64,000 nucleotides of DNA from Naumannella halotolerans (GCF_004364645.1 NZ_SOAW01000004.1:1-64000), one strand, 5' to 3'; counted from the stretch's first letter, positions 18,268 to 27,358 are shown. A program made the numbers and translations. Notes: generated from the sequence alone by a model not told the origin.

Positions 18268-18285
18268 ATGTTCACCGTTGAACAT
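18268..18285. promoter_or_regulatory. Palindromic operator in the MocR/pyrimidine operon promoter region
   Basis: ATGTTCA-CCGT-TGAACAT is a perfect 7-bp inverted repeat midway between the divergent starts. It includes a possible ATG (18268) of the MocR frame, which argues for the downstream GTG start instead. Confidence 0.6.
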
Positions 18286-18321
18286 TTCGCCGTTGTTTCA
18301 TCAGATCACACGGAGGTAAAT

Positions 18322-19656
18322 GTGCGCCAGACGGTGGCGGAAAGAATCTCCGACCGTTCTCCCCACGGCATCGCCGCGGGTATCGCCTCCTTGATCAACT
18401 CCGGGGAACTGGCTCCCGGCGAGCGCCTGCCGACGGTTCGCGAACTCGCCCTCGACCTCGGTGTCAGCCCGGCCACGGTCAGCGCGGCCTGGCAGCGACT
18501 GTCGGGGCTGGGCCTGATCATCTCCCGGGGACGCAGCGGGAGTTTCGTCCGGGCGACCAATCGGCAGTGGATGCCGCCTCGCTTCCGGCCACTGGCCCGC
18601 CAGTCCGATGCCACCCGGCTGGACCTGTCGACCGGTACGCCGGACGCGCAGCTGTTGCCACCGCTGGACCATGCACTGTCCCGGATCTCACCGGGTGCGG
18701 CCACCAGCAGCTACCTCGACCGGCCGGTGATCGACGAGCTGGACCAATTGTTGCGCAAGCAGTGGCCGTACCCGGTCGAGTCCCTGACCGTCGTCGACGG
18801 AGCCCTGGACGGCATCTCCCGGGCACTGGACTCGATCCTGCGCTTCGGTGACGGGGTGATCGCCGAGGATCCCGGTTTCCCGCCGGTGTTCGACCTGCTC
18901 GACCACCTGGGCGGCGTCCGGCTCCCGGTCGGCCTGGATCACGAGGGGATCGTCGTCGATGATCTTGCCCATGCGTTGAACCATCACCCTCGGGTGCTGG
19001 TGCTGCAGCCGCGTGCGCAGAACCCGACCGGTATCAGCATGAGCCACCGGCGCGCCGAACAACTCGCCCGGGTGATCGGTGGGCACCCGAACGGGGAGGA
19101 GCTGATCATCATCGAAGATGATCACTCCGGGTCCATCTCCAGCTCCCCGTTGATCAGTCTCGCCGAGTGGCTGCCGCAGCAGGTGCTGCATCTGCGCAGC
19201 TTCTCCAAGTCCCACGGACCCGACCTGCGCATCGCCGCCCTGGCCGGGCCGCCGCGGCTGGTCGATCCGATCGTCTCCCGCCGGATCCTCGGCCCGGGCT
19301 GGACGTCGCGGATGATCCAGCAGTTGCTGTACGAACTGCTGAGCCGGGCCGAGTCGATCACCCAGGTTGCCCGAGCCCGGCGCGAGTACCGGAACCGGCA
19401 GCAGAACCTGGTCAGCACGCTGCAGCATGCGGGGGTGCCGATCAATCGTCCCGGTGACGGGTTGAACCTGTGGCTGCCGGTCGGCAACGAACGCAGTGCG
19501 GTGGTGCAACTCGCCGCCAGCGGGATCAAGGTGGCGGCCGGCAGCGCCTTCCAGGCCGAGGCCGGTGAACCCGGTGAGTTCATCCGGATCAGCCTCGGCC
19601 AGTTGCGCGGTGACGTGTCCGAGATCGGCGGCCTGATCGCCGATGCCGTCCGTTGA
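18322..19656 (+). CDS. MocR-type regulator (GntR DNA-binding domain fused to aminotransferase fold)
   Basis: Transcription factor of about 444 aa. An N-terminal winged helix (LPTVRELALDLGVSPATVSA) is joined to a class I aminotransferase-like domain that binds PLP, with the lysine in LRSFSKSHGPDLR and the substrate-arginine region FIRISLG near the end. The GTG at 18322 follows ACGGAGGTAAAT, a strong though close ribosome-binding site; an ATG at 18268 lies inside the palindrome. It is divergent from the pyrimidine/hydantoin operon and is its likely regulator, perhaps sensing a beta-amino acid or N-carbamoyl product through PLP. That ligand is an inference. Confidence 0.9.
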   Translation: MRQTVAERISDRSPHGIAAGIASLINSGELAPGERLPTVRELALDLGVSPATVSAAWQRLSGLGLIISRGRSGSFVRATNRQWMPPRFRPLARQSDATRLDLSTGTPDAQLLPPLDHALSRISPGAATSSYLDRPVIDELDQLLRKQWPYPVESLTVVDGALDGISRALDSILRFGDGVIAEDPGFPPVFDLLDHLGGVRLPVGLDHEGIVVDDLAHALNHHPRVLVLQPRAQNPTGISMSHRRAEQLARVIGGHPNGEELIIIEDDHSGSISSSPLISLAEWLPQQVLHLRSFSKSHGPDLRIAALAGPPRLVDPIVSRRILGPGWTSRMIQQLLYELLSRAESITQVARARREYRNRQQNLVSTLQHAGVPINRPGDGLNLWLPVGNERSAVVQLAASGIKVAAGSAFQAEAGEPGEFIRISLGQLRGDVSEIGGLIADAVR

Positions 19657-19657
19657 G

Positions 19658-19735
19658 GTGAGCGAAATCTGCCACTCGATCGCGAATTCGGCACCGGAGC
19701 GGCAGATCGGGCGATCGAGTGGAGGATCTCGCTCA
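19658..19735. repeat. 78-bp partly palindromic dispersed repeat, copy A
   Basis: It starts one base after the MocR stop codon. The 24-bp ends are inverted repeats with 21 matches (TGAGCGAAATC... against ...GATCTCGCTCA). A second copy of equal length lies at 52668-52745; they share GTGAGCGAAATC, GCCACTCGAT, TCGGCACCG and CGATCGAGTG. It resembles a REP/BIME-like element. Confidence 0.85.
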
Positions 19736-19745
19736 GAAGCGGGCC

Positions 19746-19819
19746 CAGACCCCGTCGAATCAGACCCCGTCGAATCAGCCCCCTCGATTCAGACCCCGTC
19801 GAATCAGACCCCGCCGAAG
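19746..19819. repeat. 15-bp tandem repeat at the 3' end of tadA
   Basis: Five head-to-tail units of CAGACCCCGTCGAAT occur; the third is 14 bp and divergent, the fifth changed. The array runs into the last codons of tadA on the other strand. The units are directly adjacent with no spacers, so this is not a CRISPR. Confidence 0.88.
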
Positions 19820-20256
19820 AAGTCCCGCAGCAACTGTCCGCACTCTGCTGCCCGCACCCCGCCGACCACCTCCGGGCGATGGTTCAGCCGCGGATCGCGG
19901 ACCACATCGAACAGGGAGGCGATGGCCCCCGCCTTCGGGTCGTAGGCGCCGAAGACGATCCGGTCGAGCCGGGCCAGCACCGATGCCCCGGCACACATCG
20001 CGCAGGGCTCCAGGGTGACGACCAGGGTGAGTCCGGTGAGTCGCCACTGCCCGACCCGTTCGGCGGCCCGCCGGATAGCCAGTACCTCGGCATGGGCGGT
20101 CGGGTCGCCGGTCAGCTCCCGCTCGTTGCCGGCCCCGGCGACCACCCGCCCCGCTGCGTCGATCACCACCGCCCCGATCGGGACGTCATGGTGAGCCAGC
20201 GCCCGTTCGGCATGATCCAACGCCTCGCCCATCGGCGGGTCGAAGCGGGAAGCCAT
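19804..20256 (-). CDS. tadA: tRNA adenosine(34) deaminase
   Basis: Deaminates the wobble adenosine of tRNA-Arg(ACG) to inosine; that tRNA is also present in this window. It is 150 aa from ATG 20256. The zinc site is H55-A-E57 (PTAHAEVLA) and P-C85-A-M-C88 (LEPCAMCAG). [10 protein letters not shown] and the C-terminal RDFF are typical of TadA. The start overlaps the stop of the TadA-associated gene by one base, so the two are co-translated. Its last codons lie in the 15-bp tandem array, so the terminus may vary between strains. Confidence 0.94.
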   Translation of the reverse strand: MASRFDPPMGEALDHAERALAHHDVPIGAVVIDAAGRVVAGAGNERELTGDPTAHAEVLAIRRAAERVGQWRLTGLTLVVTLEPCAMCAGASVLARLDRIVFGAYDPKAGAIASLFDVVRDPRLNHRPEVVGGVRAAECGQLLRDFFGGV

Positions 20257-20882
20257 CAGGAGAATTCGTTGTCGACAACCCGCCGGACGACCGGGCCGAT
20301 GCCGATCCGCTCGGCGATCGCCAGCACCACCTCGACCGAGTCGGCATCGTCCTCGAGCTCGGCCAGCTGGGCCTCCAACTCGAAGTCGCTGATGCCGATG
20401 TCGCCGAAGATCCCGAGGTCGCCGATCGGCTCGAAGTCGTCGGAGTCGATGTCGTTCTCGTTCAGGTAGTCGGCGACATCGCGGGCGATCGGCCAATCCT
20501 CACTGGCGCCGCCGTCGGACAGGACGGTCTGCACCATCCGGCCGCGTACCCGTACCAGCACGATCAGTTCACCGACCAGGGAGACGAAGCCGATCGCGCC
20601 GGCATCACCGGGCAACCGACGCAGCTGGACGATCAACTCCTCCAGATCGTTGGCGAGTTCCAGGTCCAGCGCCCGGGCGACCGGCATGCCGTCCTCGCGA
20701 TAGGCGGCGACCACCAGATCGATCTCGTCGGCGGTCGCGTCCTCGGGCTCGTCGAAGGCGTCGTCATCGAGATCTTCGTCGTCGGGATCGATCTCGGGCT
20801 CATCGGGGTCCCGAGCACCCGCGTCGTCGGCTGCGCGCCCGAGTTGGAAGGACTCGTAGTCCTCGGAGTCGTAATCGCTCAC
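20256..20882 (-). CDS. tRNA adenosine deaminase-associated protein
   Basis: A 208-aa protein of the actinobacterial family found directly upstream of tadA. The first 70 residues are extremely acidic ([21 protein letters not shown]). The rest is an alpha/beta domain with [20 protein letters not shown] and [20 protein letters not shown]. The function is unknown; a role with TadA is inferred from conserved adjacency and one-base overlap. The GTG at 20882 is chosen because the longer frame to 21449 runs antisense through upp. Confidence 0.85.
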   Translation of the reverse strand: MSDYDSEDYESFQLGRAADDAGARDPDEPEIDPDDEDLDDDAFDEPEDATADEIDLVVAAYREDGMPVARALDLELANDLEELIVQLRRLPGDAGAIGFVSLVGELIVLVRVRGRMVQTVLSDGGASEDWPIARDVADYLNENDIDSDDFEPIGDLGIFGDIGISDFELEAQLAELEDDADSVEVVLAIAERIGIGPVVRRVVDNEFS

Positions 20883-20990
20883 CAGGGTCTCCCGCTCACC
20901 GCCCCATGGTGCCAGATCGACGGCGATACCGGTACGCCGATCCGGGCCGGACCCGCGCATCGACGGCCCGTTTGTGGGAAAGTGCTCGGT

Positions 20991-21632
20991 GTGGAACTGC
21001 GCGTCGTCGATCATCCGCTGGTAACGCACAAGTTGACCGTCCTGCGGGACGAGTCGACCGATTCGGCGACCTTTCGGCAACTGACCGAGGAACTGGTCAC
21101 CTTGCTGGCCTACGAGGCGACCAGGGAGATCCGGGTCGAGCCGGCGACGGTGCAGACCCCGGTCGCCCCGGCCACCGGGGTACGGCTGTCCGACCCGCGG
21201 CCGATGGTGGTGCCTATCCTGCGTGCAGGGCTCGGAATGCTGGAGGGCATGACCAAGCTGATCCCGACCGCCGAGGTCGGTTTCGTCGGCATGGTCCGCA
21301 ATGAGGAGACGCTGCAGCCGGTCACCTATGCCGAGCGGCTGCCGCACAATCTGGCCGGCCGCCAGTGCATCGTGCTGGACCCGATGCTGGCCACCGGCGG
21401 CTCGCTGGCCGGGACCGTGCAGTTCCTGGTCGACCGCGGTGCCGACCACATCACCTGTATCTGCCTGCTGGCCGCCCCCGAGGGCATCGAGCGGCTGAAG
21501 GAGCTGCTCGAACCGCTGCAGATCCCGACCACCCTGGTGGTCGCCGCGGTGGACGAGAAGCTGAACGAGAAGGGCTACATCGTGCCCGGCCTCGGCGATG
21601 CCGGTGACCGGTTGTACGGCGTCACCGACTGA
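20991..21632 (+). CDS. upp: Uracil phosphoribosyltransferase
   Basis: Salvages uracil to UMP with PRPP. It is 213 aa from the GTG at 20991 ([20 protein letters not shown]). The PRPP loop [14 protein letters not shown] and the uracil-binding C-terminus [16 protein letters not shown] are intact, as is [12 protein letters not shown]. The weak ribosome-binding site leaves some doubt about the start. It diverges from the tadA operon. Uracil salvage fits with the pyrimidine uptake and catabolic operon nearby, although nothing shows shared control. Confidence 0.95.
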   Translation: MELRVVDHPLVTHKLTVLRDESTDSATFRQLTEELVTLLAYEATREIRVEPATVQTPVAPATGVRLSDPRPMVVPILRAGLGMLEGMTKLIPTAEVGFVGMVRNEETLQPVTYAERLPHNLAGRQCIVLDPMLATGGSLAGTVQFLVDRGADHITCICLLAAPEGIERLKELLEPLQIPTTLVVAAVDEKLNEKGYIVPGLGDAGDRLYGVTD

Positions 21633-21689
21633 GGCCGTCCGCGCCCGGCGCCGGCTCCCGTCCTGCGAGTCGCCCGCCGACCAGCCCGG

Positions 21690-22250
21690 TCAGGGCCTCG
21701 CGTGCAGCCGGGCGAGCACCCGTTCCAGATCGGCCGGATGCCGCAGGCGCAGTACCGGTACGCCGTCGGGCGCGGCCTCCCAGGCACGCAGCTGCGCGCG
21801 TTTGCGACCGAAGGACTTGAAGTGCCAGATCAGGATCGAGTCCCGCGACAGGATCTGACCGAGGTTTTCGACGTTGCCGTTGCAGACAGGTTCACGGGTG
21901 AGCCACCGGCGGGCGGTACGGCGCAGCAACCGCCCGAAACTGAGCCGGCGCGAGTAGTCCAACCCCACCACCACCTGTGCCCGGGGAAGCACCTGATCGC
22001 GGAATGTCTGGTAGCTGGAGTCGAAGACCCAGGACGGGGCGGCGGCCAGTTCCGCAGCCAGTGATCGTTGCTCGGCCGGATCGCGATTCACCCAGCCGGG
22101 CAGCCAGCCGATCTCGTCGTCGACCAGGTGCACCGGCAGGTCCAGCAGCTCGCCGAGTCGGTGCGCTGCGGCGCTCTTGCCCGATCCGGTCACGCCGTGC
22201 AACAGGATTCGCCTTGCCGAGCGAAGATCCTCAGTGGTCGCGGCAGGCAT
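21690..22250 (-). CDS. P-loop kinase-like protein (FlaR/topology-modulation family)
   Basis: Small nucleoside/shikimate-kinase-like P-loop protein, 186 aa. The Walker A is HGVTGSGKSAAAHRLGE (residues 18-34), followed by PVHLVDDEIGWLPGW, a hallmark of the FlaR-like 'topology modulation' proteins. A lid with many arginines (RRLSFGRLLRRTARRWL) follows. Its biochemical substrate is not known. It is convergent with upp, and 78 bp separate it from the MarR gene's 3' end in the same direction. Confidence 0.78.
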   Translation of the reverse strand: MPAATTEDLRSARRILLHGVTGSGKSAAAHRLGELLDLPVHLVDDEIGWLPGWVNRDPAEQRSLAAELAAAPSWVFDSSYQTFRDQVLPRAQVVVGLDYSRRLSFGRLLRRTARRWLTREPVCNGNVENLGQILSRDSILIWHFKSFGRKRAQLRAWEAAPDGVPVLRLRHPADLERVLARLHARP

Positions 22251-22328
22251 CGGAACACGCTATCGCGCAGGCAGCGATGGCGCAGCCAGCTCTGCGACGT
22301 ACCACCACCCGCACCGAGAGCGCCGGAC

Positions 22329-22814
22329 TCACAGTCCCTCGTTCTCGGCCCAGTGTCGGAGCAGGGCGGTCAGTTGTTCGACCTCGTCGGCGCTGAGCGA
22401 ACCGAGCAGCAGGCGCTCGTTCTCCATGTGGGCGGTGAAGGTCTCGTCGATCAGCTCGCGACCGGCGTCGGTGAGGGAGACGGTCCGTCCGCGCTGGTCG
22501 GCCTCGGAGACCCGGCGGGTGATCAGCCCGCGCGATTCCAGTCGGTCCAGTCGCTTGCTCATCCCACCTGTGGTCACCACCGTGTTCCGAGCCAGCTCAC
22601 CGGCAGCCATTGCGTAGGGCACCCCTTCGCGGCGCAGAGTCGCCAGTACGTCGAACTCCCCCTCGGTCAGTCCGTACTCGGCATAGAGGGCGACCAGTTC
22701 GACCGTGAGGTGATTGGCGATCCGGTGCAGGCGCCCGATCAGTCCCAAGGGAGCGACATCGACACCCGGCCGTTCCCGCTGCCACTGCTGCTGCACTCGT
22801 CCGATGAAATCCAC
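22329..22814 (-). CDS. MarR-family transcriptional regulator
   Basis: Winged-helix repressor of 161 aa, normal for MarR. The recognition-helix region is ELARNTVVTTGGMSKRLDRLE, followed by the wing GLITRRVSEADQRGRTVSLT. It diverges from an EamA transporter with two near-identical palindromes between the starts, the classical layout of a MarR repressor controlling an exporter. The inducer is unknown. Confidence 0.92.
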   Translation of the reverse strand: MDFIGRVQQQWQRERPGVDVAPLGLIGRLHRIANHLTVELVALYAEYGLTEGEFDVLATLRREGVPYAMAAGELARNTVVTTGGMSKRLDRLESRGLITRRVSEADQRGRTVSLTDAGRELIDETFTAHMENERLLLGSLSADEVEQLTALLRHWAENEGL

Positions 22815-22825
22815 GCTCTGGAGTT

Positions 22826-22865
22826 TAGCTTCCGTGGAAGCTATCTTTATCTTCCATGGAAGCTA
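22826..22865. promoter_or_regulatory. Twin MarR operators spanning promoter and start codon
   Basis: TAGCTTCC-GT-GGAAGCTA (22826-22843) is perfect. TATCTTCC-AT-GGAAGCTA (22848-22865) has one mismatch and contains the transporter's ATG (22856). Their centres are 22 bp apart. A TATCTT -10-like box lies between them (22842-22847). Confidence 0.8.
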
Positions 22866-23755
22866 AATTGCGGGACGTCCTCATCACCGCGATCGCACCG
22901 ATCGCCTGGGGCAGCACCTATGTGGTGACGGCTCAGCTGCTCCCGGCCGATCTGCCACTGTGGGGAGCTGCGCTGCGTGCAGCCCCCGCAGCAGTGTTCC
23001 TGCTGCTGCTGTCCCGGCGCCGGCCGCACGGCGCCTGGTGGTGGCGCGCGGCACTGCTCGGGGTGATCAACGTCGTCGCCTTCTTCATCCTGATCTACCT
23101 GGCCGCCCATCACCTGCCCAGCAGTGTGGCCTCGGTGATCATGGCCGCCTCACCGCTGGCAATGGTCGGCGCGGCGTGGCTGCTCGCCTCCGAATCACCC
23201 AGTGCACGGGTGATCCTGGGGGCTGCCGTGGGGATCATCGGCGTACCCCTGGTCGTCGGCTTCGCCCACGGTGGTGACCTGATCGGACTGTGCGCCTCGA
23301 TCAGCGCGATGATCATCTCCGCGATCGGTTTCGCGCTCACCAAGCGTTGGAGCGGGCAGGTACGGGTGATCGATGCGACCGCCTGGCAGTTCGCCTTCGG
23401 CGGCGCAGCGCTGGTGGTGGTGGCGATCCTCGGCGAAGGTACACCTCCGGTCTTCAGCACCTCAGAACTATTGGGATTCACCTATGTGGCGGTGATCGCC
23501 ACCGCTGCGGCATTCGTCTGCTGGTTCCACGGGCTCGCCGTGCTGCCCGCCGGTGTGGTCGGTGTGATCGGCCTGCTCAACCCGGTGACCGGGGTGCTGC
23601 TGGGTGCCCTGATCGCCGACGAGTCCCTGACCGTCGGCCAACTGGTCGGCATCACCATCGTCGGCATCGGGGTACTGATCGGGCAGCATCGCCCACGGCG
23701 GGTCGGCGCCGCGCCTCCCACTGCGAGTACGTGCATTCCCGGAGGCGAGCGATGA
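22856..23755 (+). CDS. EamA/DMT-family transporter
   Basis: Integral membrane carrier of 299 aa with about ten hydrophobic helices in two EamA repeats (IAWGSTYVVTAQLLPADLPL near the N-terminus; FTYVAVIATAAAFVCWFHGLA in the second half). Members export metabolites or amino acids. No ribosome-binding site precedes ATG 22856, which lies 9 nt after a TAnnnT box, so the message may be leaderless. The divergent MarR protein probably represses it by covering the start. Confidence 0.9.
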   Translation: MEAKLRDVLITAIAPIAWGSTYVVTAQLLPADLPLWGAALRAAPAAVFLLLLSRRRPHGAWWWRAALLGVINVVAFFILIYLAAHHLPSSVASVIMAASPLAMVGAAWLLASESPSARVILGAAVGIIGVPLVVGFAHGGDLIGLCASISAMIISAIGFALTKRWSGQVRVIDATAWQFAFGGAALVVVAILGEGTPPVFSTSELLGFTYVAVIATAAAFVCWFHGLAVLPAGVVGVIGLLNPVTGVLLGALIADESLTVGQLVGITIVGIGVLIGQHRPRRVGAAPPTASTCIPGGER

Positions 23756-23880
23756 CCAGTCCCCTTGCGAGTGCAGTGAACAGCCGGCACCCGACCAGAC
23801 TCCGAGGGCGCGTACCCGCGCGAACGTACCGAGACGGTGCTCCACTGCCGGGTGGCCGGGTCACCTGCGGCACGTCGGCC

Positions 23881-24635
23881 TCAGGAACCGTCCAGAGCCG
23901 ACCCGATCGTCACCGGCGAACCACAGGCGGAACAGTCGGCGCTGCCGAAGGCGTACCGAAGCATGGCGGCAACTCCACGACGCCCGTTGACCGTTGCCAG
24001 CCTGATCAACTGCGCTTCTCCGGGCCCTTCCGGATCGGCCACCGGATCGACGACCGTCGGTGTTCCCGGACCTTCCCACGGGGCCAGGGTCACCGGTTCG
24101 TCCTCCGTCCGCAGGACCAGCAGGCGTCGACAGTTCGGGCAATCGAGCAGTGCCTCACCCTCGCCGAGAACACCGAGGCAACGCGACCACGGCCCCCCGT
24201 GCGCGAGGGCCATCCAGGTCTCCAGCCCATAGAGGAAGTCGGCATCGGTAGCGCTCAGCGGCAGGCACTGTTCGGCCAGTTCGGCCAACTCGGCCAGTTC
24301 CCGGGCATAGCGCCGCCGTACCTGCGCGGGATCCTCGGGTCCGTCCTCGGCGGCAACGATCGCACCGACCAGTTGCAGCGGCGCGATGTAACCCCGTGGT
24401 CGCTGCTGCAGACAGATGTCGGTCAGCGCACCGATCGCGGCGTAGCTGGCACTCGCCACGGTCCCCTGATGACAGAGGTGGCTCCACAGCTCGTCCCAGA
24501 CCGGCCCGGAGTCGTCGGCTTGTCGTGCCCGGGCCAACAACTCACCACCTTGGAGACGATGACCAATGCCCGGCTGGCCACCGGCATCAGCGCCGCGTTG
24601 CCGTACACCGTCTGCAGTTGCGTCCAGTCGATCAC
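23881..24635 (-). pseudogene. Frameshifted conserved hypothetical protein
   Basis: The GTG at 24635 has a strong GAGGAGGA site and starts MIDWTQLQTVYGNAALM. That frame soon loses sense, while a different frame continues as ELLARARQADDSGPVWDELW, LCHQGTVASASYAAIGALTD and two C-x-x-C pairs (CPNCRR, CSACGS) near the end. The two parts belong to one protein of about 240 aa from a family with a WDELWSxLCHQGTV core. The break lies at about 24535-24580 and may be an indel of about 38 nt or a sequence error. Function unknown. Confidence 0.65.
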
Positions 24636-24705
24636 CCATCCTCCTCAAGGCATGTGGGCCCCTCAGGGCATGCGGGTCGGTACGCCCACGCCGGCCTGGA
24701 ACAGG

Positions 24706-25623
24706 TCAGTAGTAGTAGGGGAAGCGCGACCAGTCCGGATCACGCTTCTCCAGGAAGGCATCGCGACCCTCGACCGCCTCATCGGTCATGTAGGCCAGCC
24801 GGGTGGTCTCGCCGGCGAACACCTGCTGACCGATCAGCCCGTCATCGATGGTATTGAAGGAGAACTTCAGCATCCGTTGCGCGGTCGGGCTCTTGGCGCA
24901 GATCCGGGCCGCCCACTCCAGGCCGACGGTCTCGAGTTGATCATGGTCGACGACCCGGTTGACCATTCCCATCCGGTGCGCATCCTCGGCATCATGGACA
25001 TCGCCGAGGAAGAAGATCTCCCGGGCGAACTTCTGTCCCACCTGCCGCGCCAGGTACGCCGAGCCGAATCCGCCGTCGAAGGAGCCGACATCGGCATCGG
25101 TCTGTTTGAACTTCGCGTGCTCGCGGGAAGCCAGGGTGAGATCGGCCACCACGTGCAGGCTGTGCCCGCCTCCGGCGGCCCATCCGTTCACCAGGGCGAT
25201 CACCGGTTTCGGCATGAACCGGATCAACCGCTGCACCTCCAGGATGTGCAATCGGCCCAGCTTGCCCGGGTCGACGCTCTCGGCGGTCTCCCCCTCGGCG
25301 TACTGGTAGCCCGCCCGGCCACGGATTCGCTGGTCGCCGCCGGAGCAGAAGGCCCAGCCGCCGTCCTTCGGCGACGGCCCGTTGCCGGTCAGCAGCACAC
25401 ACCCGATGTCGGAGCTCATCCGTGCATGGTCGAGCGCCCGGTAGAGCTCGTCGACGGTGCCGGGGCGGAACGCGTTGCGTACCTCCGGCCGGTCGAAGGC
25501 GATCCGCACCGCCGGGACGTCGATCGCCCGGTGGTAGGTGATGTCGGTGAAGTCGAATCCCTCGACGGGTTTCCAGACCGCGGTGTCGAGGTTCGAGCGG
25601 GAATTGGCTGCTGCGTCGTTCAC
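24706..25623 (-). CDS. menB: 1,4-dihydroxy-2-naphthoyl-CoA synthase
   Basis: Crotonase-fold enzyme of menaquinone biosynthesis, cyclising o-succinylbenzoyl-CoA. It is 305 aa from the GTG at 25623. Diagnostic segments are SGGDQRIRGRAGYQYAE, NGWAAGGGHSLHVVADLTLA (oxyanion hole), QTDADVGSFDGGFGSAYLAR and the C-terminal DWSRFPYYY. The in-frame extension to 25785 passes through the repetitive gap and is not believed. No other men genes are visible nearby. Confidence 0.95.
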   Translation of the reverse strand: MNDAAANSRSNLDTAVWKPVEGFDFTDITYHRAIDVPAVRIAFDRPEVRNAFRPGTVDELYRALDHARMSSDIGCVLLTGNGPSPKDGGWAFCSGGDQRIRGRAGYQYAEGETAESVDPGKLGRLHILEVQRLIRFMPKPVIALVNGWAAGGGHSLHVVADLTLASREHAKFKQTDADVGSFDGGFGSAYLARQVGQKFAREIFFLGDVHDAEDAHRMGMVNRVVDHDQLETVGLEWAARICAKSPTAQRMLKFSFNTIDDGLIGQQVFAGETTRLAYMTDEAVEGRDAFLEKRDPDWSRFPYYY

Positions 25624-25799
25624 CCCGCACACGCTAGTCGCCGCCCGCTCCCGGAAAACGACGGCCCACGCTGCCGCGCCCGCCCCGGACACCCTGATCG
25701 GCGCGGTGACGCCCCCGCGGCGCGGCGGCGAGCCGTCGAAATCCCACCAGTGGTGTCGCGACCCGGGACGCGAACGACCGCGCAAGGCCTCCCCTCTCC

Positions 25800-25860
25800 G
25801 CCGAGTTCCCCGACGAGTCCGCCGAGTTCCCCGCCGAGTTCCCCGAGTTTCCCCGACGAG
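25800..25860. repeat. GCCGAGTTCCCC imperfect tandem repeat
   Basis: The 12-mer GCCGAGTTCCCC occurs three times, two of them adjacent, interrupted by GACGAGTCC and followed by a variant GAGTTTCCCCGACGAG. It lies in the gap between the divergent menB and PemK-like genes. Confidence 0.75.
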
Positions 25861-25889
25861 CCGTCGCCGGCCGGGCTCGGGAACTCGGC

Positions 25890-26462
25890 ATGATCTACCC
25901 TCGGGCCATGGCCGATTCGCTGCGCACCCAGCTCACCCGGGCCGCCAGCGGCCTGGCCCGGCGACTCACCCGCGACCTGATCCACAGCCGCGCGGCCAAG
26001 TCGAGCGCGAAACCGAAGCCGCCACGACGTCGACCTCGGCAGGGGCCGGGGCAGGATCGGCCGACCGACTACCCCGGTGACTTCGTCGGCGTCCCCGACT
26101 TCGCCTACAACCCCGAGCTCGACGGCGAGGCCGACCCCGGCGAGATCGTCTGGACCTGGGTCCCCTACGAGGAGGATCACCACCAGGGCAAGGACCGGCC
26201 GGTGCTGCTGATCGGCCACGACGGGCCGTGGCTGCTCGCGCTGCAACTGACCAGCAAGGACCACGACCGCGACACCGACACCCGCACCGGTCGTCACTGG
26301 GTCGACATCGGCTCCGGTGACTGGGATGCCGAGCGTCGCCCGTCGGAGGTACGGGTGAACCGGATCATCCGCGTGGATCCGAACGCGGTACGCCGCGAGG
26401 GCGCGATCCTCGACCGCGCACGCTTCGAGCAGGTGAGCCGCGCAGTGCTGGAACACCGGTGA
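25890..26462 (+). CDS. PemK/MazF-like domain protein with basic N-terminal region
   Basis: A 190-aa protein. The N-terminal 60 residues are basic and Pro/Arg-rich. The rest resembles a PemK/MazF-type beta-barrel: GEIVWTWVPYEEDHHQGKDRPVLLIG, then LQLTSKDHDRD and RRPSEVRVNRIIRVDP. Proteins of this actinobacterial group are annotated as PemK-like toxins but usually lack an antitoxin neighbour, and none is visible here. The start could be the ATG at 25890 or 25908; the latter follows a TACCCT box and might be leaderless. RNase activity is not established. Confidence 0.7.
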   Translation: MIYPRAMADSLRTQLTRAASGLARRLTRDLIHSRAAKSSAKPKPPRRRPRQGPGQDRPTDYPGDFVGVPDFAYNPELDGEADPGEIVWTWVPYEEDHHQGKDRPVLLIGHDGPWLLALQLTSKDHDRDTDTRTGRHWVDIGSGDWDAERRPSEVRVNRIIRVDPNAVRREGAILDRARFEQVSRAVLEHR

Positions 26463-26587
26463 CGACGGGCTGGCTCTGGCCCACGCGGACTGACCCCCGG
26501 TCACCCCGGGCCCCGGGGAACCCTGCCGACTCCGAATCCCTCAGGATTCCAGGAGCTTGTGACTCAGGGCTGCGACAACCCCGGGGA

Positions 26588-27358
26588 TCAGGACTTCAGG
26601 AACTTCACCGCCGCCGCGGCCAGCTTCTCCGGTGACTGCAGGGGCAGCCCATGTGTCCCCCGTTCGATCTCGACCAGCCCCGAGTTGGGGATCAGGTTCG
26701 ACAGTTCCCTCGCCCCCGGGCCGGTGACCACCGGATCCCAGGTACCGCGAACGACCAGGGTCGGCGCGTTGACCGAGTGCGCAGCGTCCTCGACGCCGGT
26801 GCGCAGCGCCTTCTTCCAGGTCTGCCACATCAGCCTCGGCGTCGACCGCAGATAGTCGAACGTGGCCTGCCGGATCACCTGGGTCGGTTCCATCAGTGCA
26901 TCGGAGGCCAGCCGCAGCGCGGCCTGCCACGCACGCGGCGCCGCCGGGTCGGGCGGGCAGGAGACCACGACGGCCTTGCGTACCCGTTCGGGGTACCGGG
27001 CGGCCAGCCGGACCACGATCTGCCCGCCGAGTGAATGCCCGAGCAGGTTGACCCGGTCGACCCCGATCTGGTCCAGCCAGGCGATGATCCCGTCCACCAT
27101 TTCCGGCACACCGTAGGCACGCGGCGGTGTCTGGCTGTGCCCGCATCCCGGCAGATCGATCGCCAGGATGTGGAAGTCCTCGGTCAACCGGGGTGCCAAC
27201 TCGGCGAAGGCAGCGCTCGACATCCCCAGCCCGTGGATCAGCAGCAACGGTTCCTGCTCGGGGCGAGGGTCGCGCTCCTCGCGGTAGGAGATCCGCAATC
27301 CGCCGACTGTCGCGGTCTTGCGCACCACCACCCGGCGCAGCTTCGAATCATCAGTCAT
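26588..27358 (-). CDS. Alpha/beta hydrolase
   Basis: Serine hydrolase fold, 256 aa from the ATG at 27358. The oxyanion strand LLLIHGLGMSS, nucleophile elbow GHSLGG, acid-bearing VVRGTWDPVV and final histidine ERGTHGLPLQSPE make a complete triad. The substrate is not evident. It diverges from dinB with about 150 bp between the starts. Confidence 0.88.
   Translation of the reverse strand: MTDDSKLRRVVVRKTATVGGLRISYREERDPRPEQEPLLLIHGLGMSSAAFAELAPRLTEDFHILAIDLPGCGHSQTPPRAYGVPEMVDGIIAWLDQIGVDRVNLLGHSLGGQIVVRLAARYPERVRKAVVVSCPPDPAAPRAWQAALRLASDALMEPTQVIRQATFDYLRSTPRLMWQTWKKALRTGVEDAAHSVNAPTLVVRGTWDPVVTGPGARELSNLIPNSGLVEIERGTHGLPLQSPEKLAAAAVKFLKS

Noticed and set aside
19746-19819. Possible CRISPR array
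   Set aside because: Units are 15 bp and directly adjacent without unique spacers, and no cas genes are present.
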